From: Eretmocerus hayati
Lineage: Eukaryota; Arthropoda; Insecta; Hymenoptera; Aphelinidae
DNA: 64,000 nt
Assembly (NCBI GenBank): GCA_029851415.1
Contig: CM056744.1
Location: 67,388,172-67,452,171 of the forward strand
Direction of reading: 5' to 3'
Shown: positions 1 through 12,343 of the stretch, piece after piece
Position numbering within the stretch: position 1 is the first letter of the stretch
Layout: every line of letters starts with the position of its first letter
The notes under the pieces: generated by a model
What the model saw: the letters and a program-made list of their open reading frames with translations, nothing else
Database searches by the model: none
Told to the model about the DNA's origin: nothing
Position numbers and translations under genes: made by a program

Positions 1-830
1 TCAACAATGTTTCGACTCGTTTTAGATGCATTGAAGGGATGAATCACTCCATCCCAAGGATTGGGGCCAGGCTAGGTATAGCGCGAGGTCTCCAAAGAGC
101 AAGGGCGGGGTCAAGATTCTCAAAGAAATGTCTCAATGGAGCAACCTTTGGAATTGTGTTTAAAAAAACTGTCTGCAGTCAGCAACACAGCACACAGATC
201 AATGAAATATATTTTGTGAATACAAACATACCAGTGTGCGCACAGAATATATTTTGTGAAGTCTTGTATTGAATAATCTTTCCTTAGATGAATTACGAAC
301 CAAGACAGATCATGAACTTATGTGACCTTTGCACCATTGTGTGAAAGTAGGAATTGCCTAGCAAAATCAAGATTGGACAGCTGGAAAATGAGATGTTTTC
401 AGAGTAGGCTCTGATGAAGACCTCTGGATTTCTCTGGAGAATGAGATATAATAGATAACATGTGTTCATGTGTGATGTTTCATTGTTGTTTTTTTATGCT
501 CTATCATCATTATCAGCATCGCACCGGTACTCCAATTCCCCTGAATCCAGGCTATTATATTGAATCACTCTGTTCCGGCTGCAGTGAGTTCTTGATCAAG
601 GTCCCGTAACAAGAAATTCCACCCACGAACCTTGTTTCAGATTTGATCCCACCTGGGTTCCAAATCGAACTAGATCTTGAACAATCGATCCAGGCCTGGG
701 GCTCAATCTGGATCCATACTGAATGAGTTAGTCTTTGTCCTGGAATGATTCTCGCCTTATCGAGAACAATCATGTCATATGCATGACATGAAAACGTAAT
801 GTCATGTGCATGACATTAAAACGTAATGTC
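1..830. other. No recognisable feature
   Basis: No coding sequence, RNA gene or clear repeat is visible. Open frames are short and unlike any family I know. At 773-830 the words for 'gtcatgtgcatgac' and 'aaaacgtaatgtc' repeat two to three times just before the inverted-repeat element that follows, so this end may belong to that element. Confidence 0.5.
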
Positions 831-835
831 ATGTT

Positions 836-1040
836 TCATCAAAAACGTGAGTAACAAACTTGGACAAACATGACATGATCACATAGCATAATCTCATAGT
901 ATGTGACCATGGCATGGTCAACAGGGAACTCGAGGAGTCTGTTCTTACAATGGTGGACATGTCCTGGCATCATGTTATGAAAGTTTCCCATGTGATCATG
1001 TCGTGTTTGTCCAAGTTTCGTACTCACGTTTTTGATAAAA
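836..1040. repeat. Short inverted-repeat (MITE-like) element
   Basis: Arms at about 836-895 and 988-1,040 are reverse complements with few mismatches; both contain the phrase for acaaacttggacaaaca or its complement. The ~90-bp centre is non-coding. This is the shape of a small non-autonomous DNA transposon. I could not define a target duplication or a superfamily. Confidence 0.6.
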
Positions 1041-1103
1041 CGTGATACTACGTTTGCATGCGATGTAAATAGCACGACTATTTTCGGTGGGACGATTGGG
1101 GTA

Positions 1104-1446
1104 GTACTGACGAGGGGAGCACCAACCTTGCGGAACACGGATCTTGACGAAAATTTGGGAATCTTCTTGTTTTGGTGAGAAATGGAGGTACTCAGAAGGG
1201 TTTCGTCCAATGGGGCCCCTATCCTGAGATACAGCCATGGAGGTTCGCATTGTTAGTATATCTATATATGAGTCATTCAACATGGGCCTATATGGACAAT
1301 GTTAATCTCCATGGCTGTATCAGGGGATAGGAGCTTCATTGGAAGAAAACCTTTTGGGTACCTTCATTTCTCACCAAAACGAGAAGATTCCCAAATTTTC
1401 GTCAAGATCCAGGTTCCGCAAGGTTGGTGTTCCCCTTGTGAGTAAA
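1104..1446. repeat. Foldback element, ~140-bp arms
   Basis: The left arm (about 1,104-1,250) and right arm (about 1,300-1,446) are diverged reverse complements. Examples are 'gcaccaaccttgcgg' on the left and 'ccgcaaggttggtg' on the right, and the centre repeats 'ccatggctgtatc' in inverted form. No reading frame is conserved between the arms. This is likely an old MITE. Confidence 0.6.
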
Positions 1447-3090
1447 TATTCGGTATTCGTCAAATGAATACCACTACCATTCATCTCAATCTTAACGAAT
1501 AATCTTGAAAACTGAAGATACCATCACCAAATTCAATTGAAGATGGAGTTTTGTTCCTTCAAGAAAACTCATGATATATCTGACTTATATCTTGGATAGA
1601 GTGGCATTGGTTCTGAATTTACAGGAAGTAAGTCCATTCTTTATGAAGGGTACAAGAGTCGCAATTTTAAGAAACTTCTGCTGAACTTGAAAAGGTGCAT
1701 CGTCGAATAAATCTATGATACTGATGATGAACTTCCAACTTTCAGGGAATCTGTGTCACTCACTCCAATCAAATTATCTGACCAAAAGAATACAGCGCGT
1801 GACTTTCAGAGCTGAATGAATGAATCTTCAGATCAGACTCTTGATAAGCAATAATTGTGATGCTCATAGTTCTGTATCGGTTAGCGCTACTGCATGTCCA
1901 GGTCGATCATGTAACTCATACGCTCATTAGCATTGAATAGCAATTGCGCTAACTACTAAACCCAAACTAGTAATCTTTGACTCCAATGAAGCTAGATTTC
2001 CGTTTATACGATCGATGGGAAACATTCTGGCCGTGGAGAAATTATTTGTGGTATGTATGGATGCCGGGCTCAAGTCAAAACTAAGGTAGCGCTATGTGGT
2101 ATTTTCACTACCTTCTGCCAGCGAACAAACGTGGGAAAGTATAAACTGACAGGGGGTCTGAGAAGAGATAGTTGACTTCTCTGCACTTGGAAAATATTCA
2201 TTATAAAAATTTCGCAACAATTCATATTGATAGATTCCATTGTGCCCCGCTCAAATCCAATATGAGCTCATCCGCATCCATTATTGTTTGTAAGTAGAAA
2301 ACTACCTCATTATCCGCTCGCCCACCAAAAATTTGGGACTGAGGGTATTTCTGAGCGGAGCTATGATTTTTAAATTCAGTCTCACCCGGGCTCTTTTGGG
2401 ATCCTCAATGTAGATTCGTGCGGCGCCGCAATTGTTGTTTGAATCTCAATGGGGTTCGACTCAGCCAGCCTTCTAAAATTATATCGACATTCCAAAGACA
2501 ACGAACTGATACCAGCGGACATAGTCCGCAGACCGCTTCCCGCAGAATCGGTTGTCACGCATCGTTTGCTGTATGCTTCGAGTATGTCTGAGTGAGGCGG
2601 ATACTTGCATCAAATCCGATGAATACGTCCCACGGTCTGGCAAATCACACGTATGCATTTAAGAGCCGCTTTGTGAAGTTTGGTGACATGTCCGCGTGAT
2701 TATGATATCGCGGAAGAATGACTCATAATCTATATCATACTCTGGGGATAATAGTATGAAATTCGCCAGAGAGGTGGAGTTTGTTGCTCAACAGTTCTTG
2801 TACGACTTGTAAACCAGTCAACCGAGCAATGGGTGCGTGGATATGATGACGATCTCCATGCAGTCCATTGGTCCTCGGCCTCGTTGTTTGATTGCGAAAG
2901 ACTAACTGATCAAGTTTGCTTGAGACATATCAATTAAGCAGTATGGTCACCCTCCACGTCCGATTATGTCCACACTTCTCACTAACTCTCTTGTTGTCGA
3001 CTCATAATCGTCCAACTTCTAGTCAACAACTTGGTGTTATGAGAGAGTCCCCACGGTCAAGGGTATCCCCATCTTCATTGGATGCCATTC
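1447..3090. other. No recognisable feature
   Basis: Unique-looking, AT-moderate sequence without an open frame I can support, an RNA gene or an obvious repeat. Confidence 0.45.
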
Positions 3091-3099
3091 TTTCATTAT

Positions 3100-4700
3100 T
3101 CGATAGGTATCCTATACTTCCAAGGTCTTCGGGAAATGAGAGGGGAGTTCTCCTGTCCAATGGTGACGAGGATACGGATCGGTGCATTTCCGCATTATGC
3201 ATAGGTGATCGTGACCGATCTTCCCGAACCAGTCAACCGCAACCTACGTATGACTTGATGGGAGTGGAGAAGAGGGATCGAGTCGATTGGTCCACGAAAA
3301 TTATTCGAGCTTATCATCGTTGCATCGCGCAAATGACGATGCCGGAACTCTTCCGACTCTAGTTATCCTGACGATGTTCTCCTCACTTGCTAGACTAGTA
3401 GGCTAGGTCGGGGATGCCTGGCTCTACTCTGAATCCCCATAGGAATCCCAACCCATCAAGGCGTTAGCCAAATTTGCTAAGAGATTTTCGGTCACTGATC
3501 ACGAGATTCCAGGCTGGCACATTCCCGCGAAACGCAATAAAGGATTGTGACTGGCTCTTATGATCCAGTAAATCGCATGCTACCATCGATTGGATCTCAC
3601 TCTGGAGACGAGGACGAGTTGATTGATTGGCCAAGTGTACTCAGGCTCACAATCGTTGGATCTCGCCATTGCGATTCCGGAAACCTTCCCGGATCCAGTC
3701 GATTCCGCAATGTTCTGTCCAACTGCTGGATCAGTGAAATCGCTCGGAAATGCCTCGGACCAAGCAGAATCTCTTCAGCAGTCGCATGCTGTCAAGGCAT
3801 ACGGAGAACTTTGACTCAAAATCTCGAAGCTAGTTCCGAGATCTCGTGTCGAGCCATTTCCGCATTGTGCAGTCGTCCATCGAGAGTCATTTTTTACATC
3901 AATCATTTGTATGCCACCATTTCGTTCATACCAGCGAATAGAGAACTAATCGATTAATTGGCAAAGAGTCATCGAGCTCGTTATCGTTGGATCTCGTTAT
4001 TGCCGATCCCGGAATTCTCGGGACTCGGATTGATCCGGGAATGTTCTGCCTAGTTGTGGATCAGTGGGATTGCTCAATTCTTCTTATAATCTCTACAGAG
4101 ATTCCACTGTGTCGAGACATTCCAAAAGTTCCAGACCAGTACTCCAGAGCCGAATACGAGATCTGGCGTCGTATCATTTCCGCATGATGCAATGAGTGAT
4201 CGTAACTCATTACAGCTCACCAGTGGATCGTTTGCTATCATCGCCTCGGTAATACTGAAGAAGAGAGGACGAGTCAAGTGATCGACGGAAAGTAGTCAAG
4301 GTTACTATCGTGGATCCCACGATCGCCTATCCCGGAACCTCGTCGACTCCGGTGGACTCAGTATTGTTCGGCTCAATCGCTAGATCGATGATATCGGTCG
4401 GGAGTGCCATTTTCTACTCAAATCTATATTCGTCACTCTAGTTTGTTCGGCAATATTCTGCTTAGTCGCTAGATTGGTGAGATGGAATCTCTATGGGGAT
4501 CCTACCCCGCCCAGATATACGGATAATCTGCGCGAAGATCTTCGGTCGCTCCTTGCGAAAATTCGGGTCGATGCATTCTCGGATTATCCATGGTGTGACC
4601 GTGACTCATTATTCCGACCCAGCGAATCGCATCACACTATTGATCGATGGTACTACAGAGGAGAGAATGAGTCGATTGTGAAGCCGCCGCGGCCTCGTGG
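3100..4700. repeat. Degenerate tandem repeat, period ~310-400 bp
   Basis: About five diverged units recur. Each contains a version of 'tttccgcattrtgca', then 'cagygaatcgcatcac.atcgat', then 'atcgttggatctcg' and 'ggaatgttctgcc'. Anchor points lie near 3,190, 3,565, 3,860, 4,170 and 4,570. Reading frames differ between units, so the medium-length frames here are not genes. It looks like an old satellite whose period varies through indels. Confidence 0.55.
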
Positions 4701-4757
4701 ATGAAGTCTTTGCTTTCAGCGCAGATGGCTGGGGTTTGAATCTCGGCCGGCACCAAT

Positions 4758-5130
4758 ATGAATTCCCATAAGTGCCTTCCGGTGGCTTCGGACATCCCAT
4801 GGCGTGCATATGTGTCTCCTTACCGGCTGTCTCTTGGTTGGCTATCAACTAAACGCAGACGTCTTTACTTGATAGGCTGCCTTGCCTTCAAAATTCTCGC
4901 TACCGGGGAACCTTCCATCTTACGTTCTCTGTTCAAACTCAAGTATGATGATGCACCTCCTCCTTACTCTAGGAGGCTCCCTGCTCACATACTCGACTAT
5001 AGAACCCCTAGAACCGAAACGTTGAAATAGTATTTCGTCATGGCTGCTTCAGAGCTCATCAACTCCCTCCCTCCTATGGAACTCAGTCTCAAAGCTACCT
5101 GGAGGGTCTCTAATCAAAGCTAGATTATCG
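4758..5130 (+). pseudogene. 3' relic of a family-A LINE ORF2
   Basis: The frame at 4,758-5,030 reads as the C-terminal tail of the same reverse-transcriptase polyprotein found at 44.8 kb and 62.2 kb. It shares YRLSLGWLSTKRRRLYLIG and then a TPRTETL motif also seen in the 62.3-kb copy. Similarity fades after about 5,130. No RT core, endonuclease or 3' tail remains. This is a dead 5'-truncated copy of an old insertion. Confidence 0.7.
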
Positions 5131-5167
5131 TCTACAACAAAACTCTGAGAAATTTTTGCTCTATGAG

Positions 5168-5590
5168 TGTTTCATCACTTTTCAGGTTCATCAGAATTTG
5201 AGGTTAAAATTGTGTGTTTCCATTCGAGAAAATTGAAAAGACCTTCAGATGACTTTGAAAATGACCTCCAAGGTCGGAAACAAGGCCATTAGCTCTTTTC
5301 CACTGTGATCATGAACAAATTTTATCCCAAACATTTTTCGATAAAATCCTCACTATTGGAGCGACCGCGGTTACCGTCAACTCGTGCTGACCTCCATTTA
5401 TCTCGCCAAGGTCAAGTCGGGTCACAAAAAGTTCCAAACAAAAGTTTCATCATTTTCCATGTTCTCTCAGGATTCGAGGTCGAAAGTAGGTGTTTATATT
5501 TTAAAAAATCCAGTTGACTTCCAAATGACTTTGAAAATGACCTTCAAGGTAAAAAACAAGGCATTCTATCTCAGATCGGATGAGTAATTC
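5168..5590. repeat. Two-unit diverged direct repeat
   Basis: Segments at about 5,168-5,315 and 5,443-5,588 share order and wording, with 'atgactttgaaaatgacc' then 'caaggt..aaacaaggc' in both. The spacing is about 275 bp. No coding potential is supported. Confidence 0.5.
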
Positions 5591-6189
5591 CAAAAACCTC
5601 AGGAAGTTATGAAATTCAGTGTGTTGAGAGCAGCTTTTGTCATTTAATCAATCATTCTCAAGCCAAGGAAAATCCATCACAATCTGCGCCTCTTATCTAG
5701 TTACTTGTAATATTGATTCATGAGGACACAAGGTATATTGAATGTGGTGCTAGTACATGTGTATGTCTTACGAAAACTCTATGTACACAATTGTAAACTT
5801 TGACATGAGTTGAGGTACATTTCAAATAGAAAAGTTGAGCTAGTGTTCATTGTCACAAGCAGTCAAAAACACATTGAATCCATTCATTGGATTGGTCTTC
5901 TAATTTCTCACTCTGTGTAATGAGCCTCTATGAGTGCACTATGAATCTGACTTTGAGAGAATTTCCTATTCAATATTGTTTATCTCTTCTGAGTATCATC
6001 TTCTACAACGAATGATATCTTTTTGAACAAATATTACTTCATCTGAAGATTATCTGTGAATGTTGGGATTGTTTGATTTGCCATGACTACTTACCATGAT
6101 TATGCTCTCAAGAATACATTTCAAGCCGCTCCACAGCTGGAAATTCCAATCAGAGTCGGGCAGCGATTGTGAAGACTGGGTACAGTGAC

Positions 6190-6560
6190 GTATCAGTACT
6201 TGTGGCATGTTAGAGGTTATGGTGCAAGATAGTTCAAATATACTGTTTGGGGTTTCATAATGCTGCGAGTAAGGCATGTTATGTCTTTTGCCATGACTAA
6301 TTGGCGAAATATCAACAGGATAGATCCTTGAAAAGTGCTTGGCGTCTATAAATGCCAGGCAAAGTCCGTTAGTGGCACTGATGCATCAGTACCCGTCACG
6401 ATTTGGAGGTTACAGTGCAAAATCGTTCAAATATATTGTTTGAGGTTTCATAGAGCTGCGAGTCGATAACTTACCATCTTTTGCCACGACTAATTGACGA
6501 AATATCAATAGACTAGAGCATTTGGAAGCGCTTGGCGTCGGTAATTGACGGACAAAGTCG
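6190..6560. repeat. Tandem pair of ~190-bp repeats
   Basis: About 6,190-6,365 and 6,385-6,560 are diverged direct copies. Both contain 'caaatatattgtttg', 'ggtttcata', 'cttttgccaygactaatt' and 'gcgaaatatcaa'-type words in the same order. They are non-coding. Confidence 0.55.
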
Positions 6561-6784
6561 GATACCGGTACTGATGTACTAGTAGCTCCATGCTACTGAC
6601 CGAACCAGTCCATATAGACTAAAGATCAGTAAGTCGATCTGGGATCAACTTTAACTGATGAATCATTGTATATTGACTGATTTGATCAGTTAAGTAATCA
6701 GTTAGAACTGGTGAAGATGAATATTTGACATGAAAATAAGCTCATCATGCTGTTGAAAGTCTGTATGATTGGCAACATATCTAT

Positions 6785-8566
6785 GATGAATTCCACGCCA
6801 AAGCGACCTACGAAAAGGGGTCATCTCTCAGATTCTTTTTTAACCTTTTTCATTCGATTCTATGGCCCAAAATAGGAACTTCTGACCACCTATGGGGCCC
6901 ACAAAAAAATTCTCCCCTCCATTGCACGCACATCCGTCAACAGACCGAAAATTTATCGTATAAAAATCGATGCTCTTTTATTCACAAAAATGGGAATATT
7001 TCGAGTTTTTAAATAGCTATCGATTTGCGGGTTACGGCATCTGAAAGGGCATCAAAAAACCTATCGAAAACGTTGTTGGAGATTCCTTTTCTGTGATTTC
7101 GGGGCCTCCTGGAGGCAAAAGAGTGTTTTCCACTAAAATGTTGATTTCTCAGAAAGCCATTTTTTTTTATTTTTTTAAGATCATATATTTGACGTAAAAT
7201 TTTGCGTTCTTCTGAAAAAAATGGGTTTCAGAGAAGTTTGGGGCGATCCAAGAGACTTATGAGCCATTTTTTGGAAATTCGATTTTTTCGGTTTCAGAAA
7301 AAGGCGATTTTCTGCGCATGCGCACAAACGTAGACTTTCGGCGCCACTTTCAATGGAAAGCTGACAAAATTTCCTATAAAATGACTACCTGCAAAGTTGA
7401 AATTCATGCACTGAAACGCGATCTGCAAGGATTAATTATGTCGAATCAAAATCACATGAAAATTCAGCCCATTAACGCCTTCGTGGCGCCTGCTGAGATG
7501 ACACATTCACGAGATCTTCTCGGGACTCAATTTTGAGTACGAAATTGACCCGAAAAAAATTCGGACCACATGGTTTCAACGTAAACTTGTATGAACTTTC
7601 AAAATATGCGATGAAAAATCCCGTTTGAGGCGAACCAGAGGTGCTACATTCAATTTTTTGCCAGAAAATACGATATTTCACATCCAAAATTGCAAAAAAT
7701 TGAATGTAACACCTTGGGTTTGCCTCAAACGGGGAATTTCATCGCATATTTTGAAAGTTCATACAATTTTACGTTGAAACCATGTGTTCCGAATTTTTTT
7801 CAGGTCAATTTCGTACTCAAAATTGAGTCCCGAGAAGATCTCGTGAACGTGTCATCTCAGCAGGCGCCACGAAGGCGTTAATGGGCTAAATTTTCATGTG
7901 ATTTTGCTTCCACATGATTAATCCTTGCAGATCGCGTTTCAGTGCATGAATTTCCACTTTGCAGGTAGTCATTTTATAGGAAATTTTGTCAGCATTCCAT
8001 TGAAAGTAGCGCCGAAAGTCTACGTTTGTGCGCATGCGCAGAAAATCGCCTTTTTCTGAAACCGAAAAAATCGAATATTCAAAAAATGGCTCATAAGTTC
8101 TTGGATCGCCCCAAACTTCTCTGAAACCCATTTTTTTCAAAAGAACGCAAAATTTCACGTCAAATATATGATTTTAAAAAAATAAAAAAAATGGCTTTCT
8201 GCGAAATCAACATTTTAGTGAAAAACACTCTTTTGCCTCCAGGAGGCCCCGAAATCACAGAAAAGGAATCTCCAACAACGTTTTCGATAGGTTTTTTGAT
8301 GCCCTTTCAGATGCCGCGACCCTCAAATCGATAGCTATTCAAAAACTCGAAATATTCCCATTTTTGTGAATAAAAGAGCATCGATTTTTATACGATAAAT
8401 TTTCGGTCTGTTGACGGATGTGCGTGCAATGGAGAGGAGAAATTTTTTTTGGGCCCCATAGGTGGTCAGAAGTTCCTATTTTGGGCCATAGAATCGAACG
8501 AAAAAGGTTAAAAAAGAATCTGAGAGATGACCCCTTTTCGTAGGTCGCTTTGGCGTGGAATTCATC
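6785..8566. mobile_element. Giant foldback element (877-bp arms)
   Basis: Left arm 6,785-7,661 and right arm 7,692-8,566 are near-perfect reverse complements around a 30-bp loop. The ends read gatgaattccacgcc and its complement. The 4 bp just outside are CTAT on both sides, which fits a target-site duplication but is short. Frames in the arms are mirror images of each other and match no family I know, so I treat it as a non-autonomous snap-back transposon. The low arm divergence suggests recent insertion or arm-to-arm conversion. Confidence 0.8.
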
Positions 8567-9385
8567 CTATATGAGTATTCTGTGCGAAAGGAACGAGATT
8601 AGAACAATATGCCGACTGCATGGGCTTAGAAAAGTTTGATTGATTCAATCAGTGAGATCTATAATACCGATTAATCCTTTGAGAATCTGACTGATTCATG
8701 CTGGGAGAGCGGATTTACAGGGTCAGTCGAAGGAATTGAGTCAATAGAATAATCGATTTTCAACTAGCTATGGTTCTTGTTTCTCATCATTCCTTCAGAG
8801 ATGAGATCTTTTCAAAGGACCGATAACTGCATCTGAGATAAAAACAAGCTCAATAATCTATGTGCATGGTTTCTTCTTTAAAAGCAATGTGAATGACGGA
8901 GAATTCCTATACTCATCGCCGAGTTGACATGTCTGATTCACAATTATTCCGGGAAGTCATTTTGGATATCATCAACTTGCACTATCAATATCCGTACCTA
9001 TCCAACTGTCAGCCCCGATCTTCTGCCAGTTACAAATAAATCTCATTGCGTCAGATACTGAGTGTGAATATACTAGACTTCTCGAATTAAGCTACCTACA
9101 ACTCATTTCAACCACATTATTAGAGATATTCCGTACTTTACTACTTCCTAAACACTATAGCGTGTAAACCAGGCTGATTGAATCGAAACGTGTCGACTGA
9201 AACCCTCGAACACGCACCCATGGGCTGCAATCTCGAAAATATAATCGATTACAGTCGCAGTACTGCGAATGGAACCTGTTTGGTAAGACCGGTCGATGTG
9301 AACCAGTTATGTTTCATGAACACCAGCAAATATCTCCACCAACACCTAGACATAGAAGTTCCCAGTCGACAATTTCAGAAATAAT
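8567..9385. other. No recognisable feature
   Basis: No gene, RNA gene or repeat that I can support. Confidence 0.45.
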
Positions 9386-9387
9386 CA

Positions 9388-9662
9388 CGGACTTATACCC
9401 TTCTGGCCCCCAGAATTTTTCAGCTTTTTTCCGCCAAAAACGGTATGAATCCGCAGTTTTTCAACGTTTTTTGTCCATAACGGTGTAAAATTATACTTTC
9501 TCGACATTCATTCAACACAGTCGGCGGACTCGATTTGCTTTCCTACTTTCTTCGTCCCAGACCGGTATAAGTCCACTTGAAGAGGAATGATGGACTTATA
9601 CCGTTTTTGGCCTGAGAAAGAGTCGAGAAAATTTGGGGACCAGAACGGTATAAGTCCATTCT
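9388..9662. repeat. Cluster of an inverted 18-bp motif
   Basis: The word 'ggacttataccgttctgg' or its reverse complement occurs near 9,388 (+), 9,556 (-), 9,589 (+) and 9,640 (-). The last two form a 74-bp hairpin (9,588-9,661). A further good copy lies at 11,151-11,170. They look like termini of one or more tiny transposable elements. Confidence 0.5.
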
Positions 9663-9871
9663 GCTTTCTCTGAAGAGAAAGCTTTGTTTCTGGTTCAGCA
9701 AATTTTTGATCAATTTTTCCTTTTAATCCAATATTTTCTTCAACAAAATCCCTCTTATCGAAAAAAATGCCTTAACCAATTTGTTCCTCTCGCCAGAATC
9801 TATCGATTGTAGGTCACACTTTTCCTCCCAAAGGCCTTCAAGATATGTGAAGGAGTCATCTTTCCGTACCT

Positions 9872-9896
9872 TTGTGTGTGTGTGTGTGTGTGTGTG
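9872..9896. repeat. (GT)n microsatellite
   Basis: About twelve GT units in a row. It explains the poly-HT frame on the other strand. Confidence 0.95.
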
Positions 9897-11090
9897 GATG
9901 TGTGTTGTTTTTTTCCCGACACGCTTTCTCTTGTACGTTTCACCTAACAAAATTTCGTCTTCTACAAGTTGTAGAAAATCATTCGGAGATAAGGCCAGTG
10001 ATTTGGCTGCTCTCCTCTCCCCATTGAATTTGATTTAGACGTTTTTTGGGGTGAAATCGCTAAAATTATCTACTCTCATAGTACAATATCTCTTTCTAAC
10101 TTTATCTTACCCCAATTTGGGTTACCTAAACTAGTGTTTTTTTGACTCAATCTATCGATTGGTTAATACAAAAATTTCATTTAATCTTCATGTAGTCGAA
10201 TTTTTACGAAATAATCAAAATTTTCATCAAAAACTCCATTTTGAATATATTCAAACTAATTCTATAAAAATCCCGTCTCAACCAAACTCCAGATATCCCT
10301 GAAATAACCCTACTTTAGAAAGCTTGAATCGCCCTAACAAGCTTCCTAAGAAGAATAACTCACTATAAGCACAAATACTTTTTTTAATATTCATATTTTC
10401 GTCATATCTCTTTCCCAGACTGATCCTTTGGAATTCCAATGAACTTAGTTGATACTTTTTCCACATTCTTAATCTCTTGGTTGATACCACAATTCCCTAA
10501 ATTCCTTTTAATACGATTAAAATTCAATTTATCCTCTAAAAATCAAAAATTCTACAAAAAACTACATTTTCATCTTCTTTACATCAACTGTATTAGACTT
10601 TCCCCTCAACCAAACGATCTACCCAAAAGGAAGAGTCCCACAGGGAGCAATTGTTACATTTTTTAACAGCCCAAGTTGACATAGGTCGTACAAATCAAAG
10701 TCAAAGATAAATATTAATTGACCAAAGAAGAGTATGAGGTGCCACAAGAAAAGAAAATGGACTATTGTTCATTTCAGGTATTGTAGGGATATATTAAAGT
10801 ATTAACGTCTGGATGCATTACATGCATCTTATCTTCTTCGTCTACAACTGAAATCAGCTTGAAAGGAATGTATAGCAGAGTGAATGAGAAATTGTGACTG
10901 GAAAGATTACATTATTTTCAAGTTATCTCTTATTCCGCCAAGAGAAAGCTCTCTGCTAATATCTTTTAGCAGCGTATTTTATTGCAAAGTAATGCGTGAA
11001 AAGTGTAAACAACTGGAAATTATTACGCCCCTTGGAAAAAATGTCGTGAAAACACACTCATTATATGATACATGGAGCATAATTACTGCA
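9897..11090. other. No recognisable feature
   Basis: AT-rich sequence with only short, unsupported frames. Confidence 0.45.
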
Positions 11091-11091
11091 A

Positions 11092-11699
11092 ATGACAGTC
11101 CGATTCTTCTATCGCAAGAAAACTTTGGAGCTAATTTGCCAGAAATGCGAAAAATGGACTTATACCGTTCTGGTTGGGAGCCGCCCATATGTGAGTCACT
11201 CGAAAAGTCAAGATGCCGTGAATCGGAAATGCGGGGAATATTCACAATGTTCTGCTGGAATAAGCTCCTCTCCTCTTGGCGAAGATTCGCATATCACAAA
11301 GCCCCCATCTGTACATAATCATGCACCAAATTCGGAAGAACTTGAGGCTCTACGTACTGTCGCAAGTATAAAACGCTGTGCCAGTGAGCAGCCGGGCTCA
11401 CAACCTGCCCAGCTTCTGAGAGCTCTGTTGGATGTTCCCGCTGCTGTTGTTGCTGAACTACCTGATAGACCGAATGTACGCAAAATCATTCAACGTCAGT
11501 GTTTAATTGACCATGTACCAGCACCGCACGATATCAAAGACTTGATAAGAATACCAGCTCAATACCGATCTACGAGAAAAGGAGAGAACTTATTGATGTA
11601 TGATTCTTTTGTACACAAGAACTATGACCAATCGCGTGGAAGAATCATTGTCTTTGGCACTGATGCAAATTTGAAGAAGTTAATCAAGTTATTATGTTG
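11092..11699 (+). pseudogene. MULE transposase relic, N-terminal part
   Basis: The frame from about 11,266 to 11,690 carries the zone between the FLYWCH-type zinc finger and the catalytic domain of MULE-like transposases. It shows an HNHAPNSEELEA stretch, then PAAVVAELPDRPNVRKII, then IRIPAQYRSTRKGE and an IVFGTDANLKKL strand. The N-terminal zinc finger is not readable; a copy of the 18-bp motif described at 9.4 kb sits there instead. The reading stops at the solo LTR that follows, and the gene resumes beyond it. The superfamily call is firm; this copy is dead. Confidence 0.75.
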
Positions 11700-12343
11700 T
11701 GTCAGGAACCTAGTCGGTTCCCAACTAGCCCTACATCTATTTGTATACGGACTATCTATGCATAGGAGTAGCCTAATATACAGATATACTTTCAATGTAT
11801 AATATATAGACATACCTTGTACTCTTGCGGATAGACATTCTCTATCCCCCGAAGATATAGACATACAGTACGGACAAGCCATGGAAGCTTGGAGAAGCTT
11901 CAAAGAAACCGCGAGAACTCTCTAGCGCCCGCGAGTCTAGACGGAGGGTGCAGGTGTGGGGCGCTGCGGCATCTCACCTGCGCTTCTCCTAGCCGCGGAC
12001 GGAGGAGAAGCGCAGGATCTGAGGGGGTATAAATACAGCTAAAAAGCTCCTGCAAGGGCTTCTAGTTCCCAGTACGAATTCACCTACCGATCTGACCACG
12101 TCGCTTATTAACGCCATTCCGAGTCGAGTACCTCAGTCCTTGATGGACTCCACTCAAGTAGAATCAACCCCAGTATTTTGTAAAGTCTCTCTCTCTCTCT
12201 TAATTGTACCTTTGGACTAATAAACCCAGCTCTAGGGATTCCCTTGGTATTTATAACTCTTCCGAATTTCCACCTACCTACCTGTCGAGTCAGGACTCCC
12301 CAGGTGCAGTATAAAAGAACCCACGTTACGAATCCCCGTAACA
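11700..12343 (+). mobile_element. Solo LTR (Gypsy-like), 644 bp
   Basis: It starts TGTCAGGAAC and ends CCCGTAACA. It is flanked by the 4-bp duplication GTTG (11,696-11,699 and 12,344-12,347). A TATA box (gtataaata, ~12,027) and an AATAAA signal (~12,220) lie in the order expected of a promoter-bearing LTR, which also sets the orientation as plus. No internal retroviral sequence remains, so it arose by LTR-LTR recombination. The TG...CA ends with a 4-bp duplication fit Ty3/Gypsy; the family assignment is inference. Confidence 0.85.

Noticed and set aside
2916..3957. 148- and 136-codon frames
   Set aside because: They fall in a degenerate tandem repeat and are not kept between units.
7318..8158. 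Paired 70-90-codon frames in the large foldback
   Set aside because: The two arms mirror each other, so matching frames are expected without coding function.
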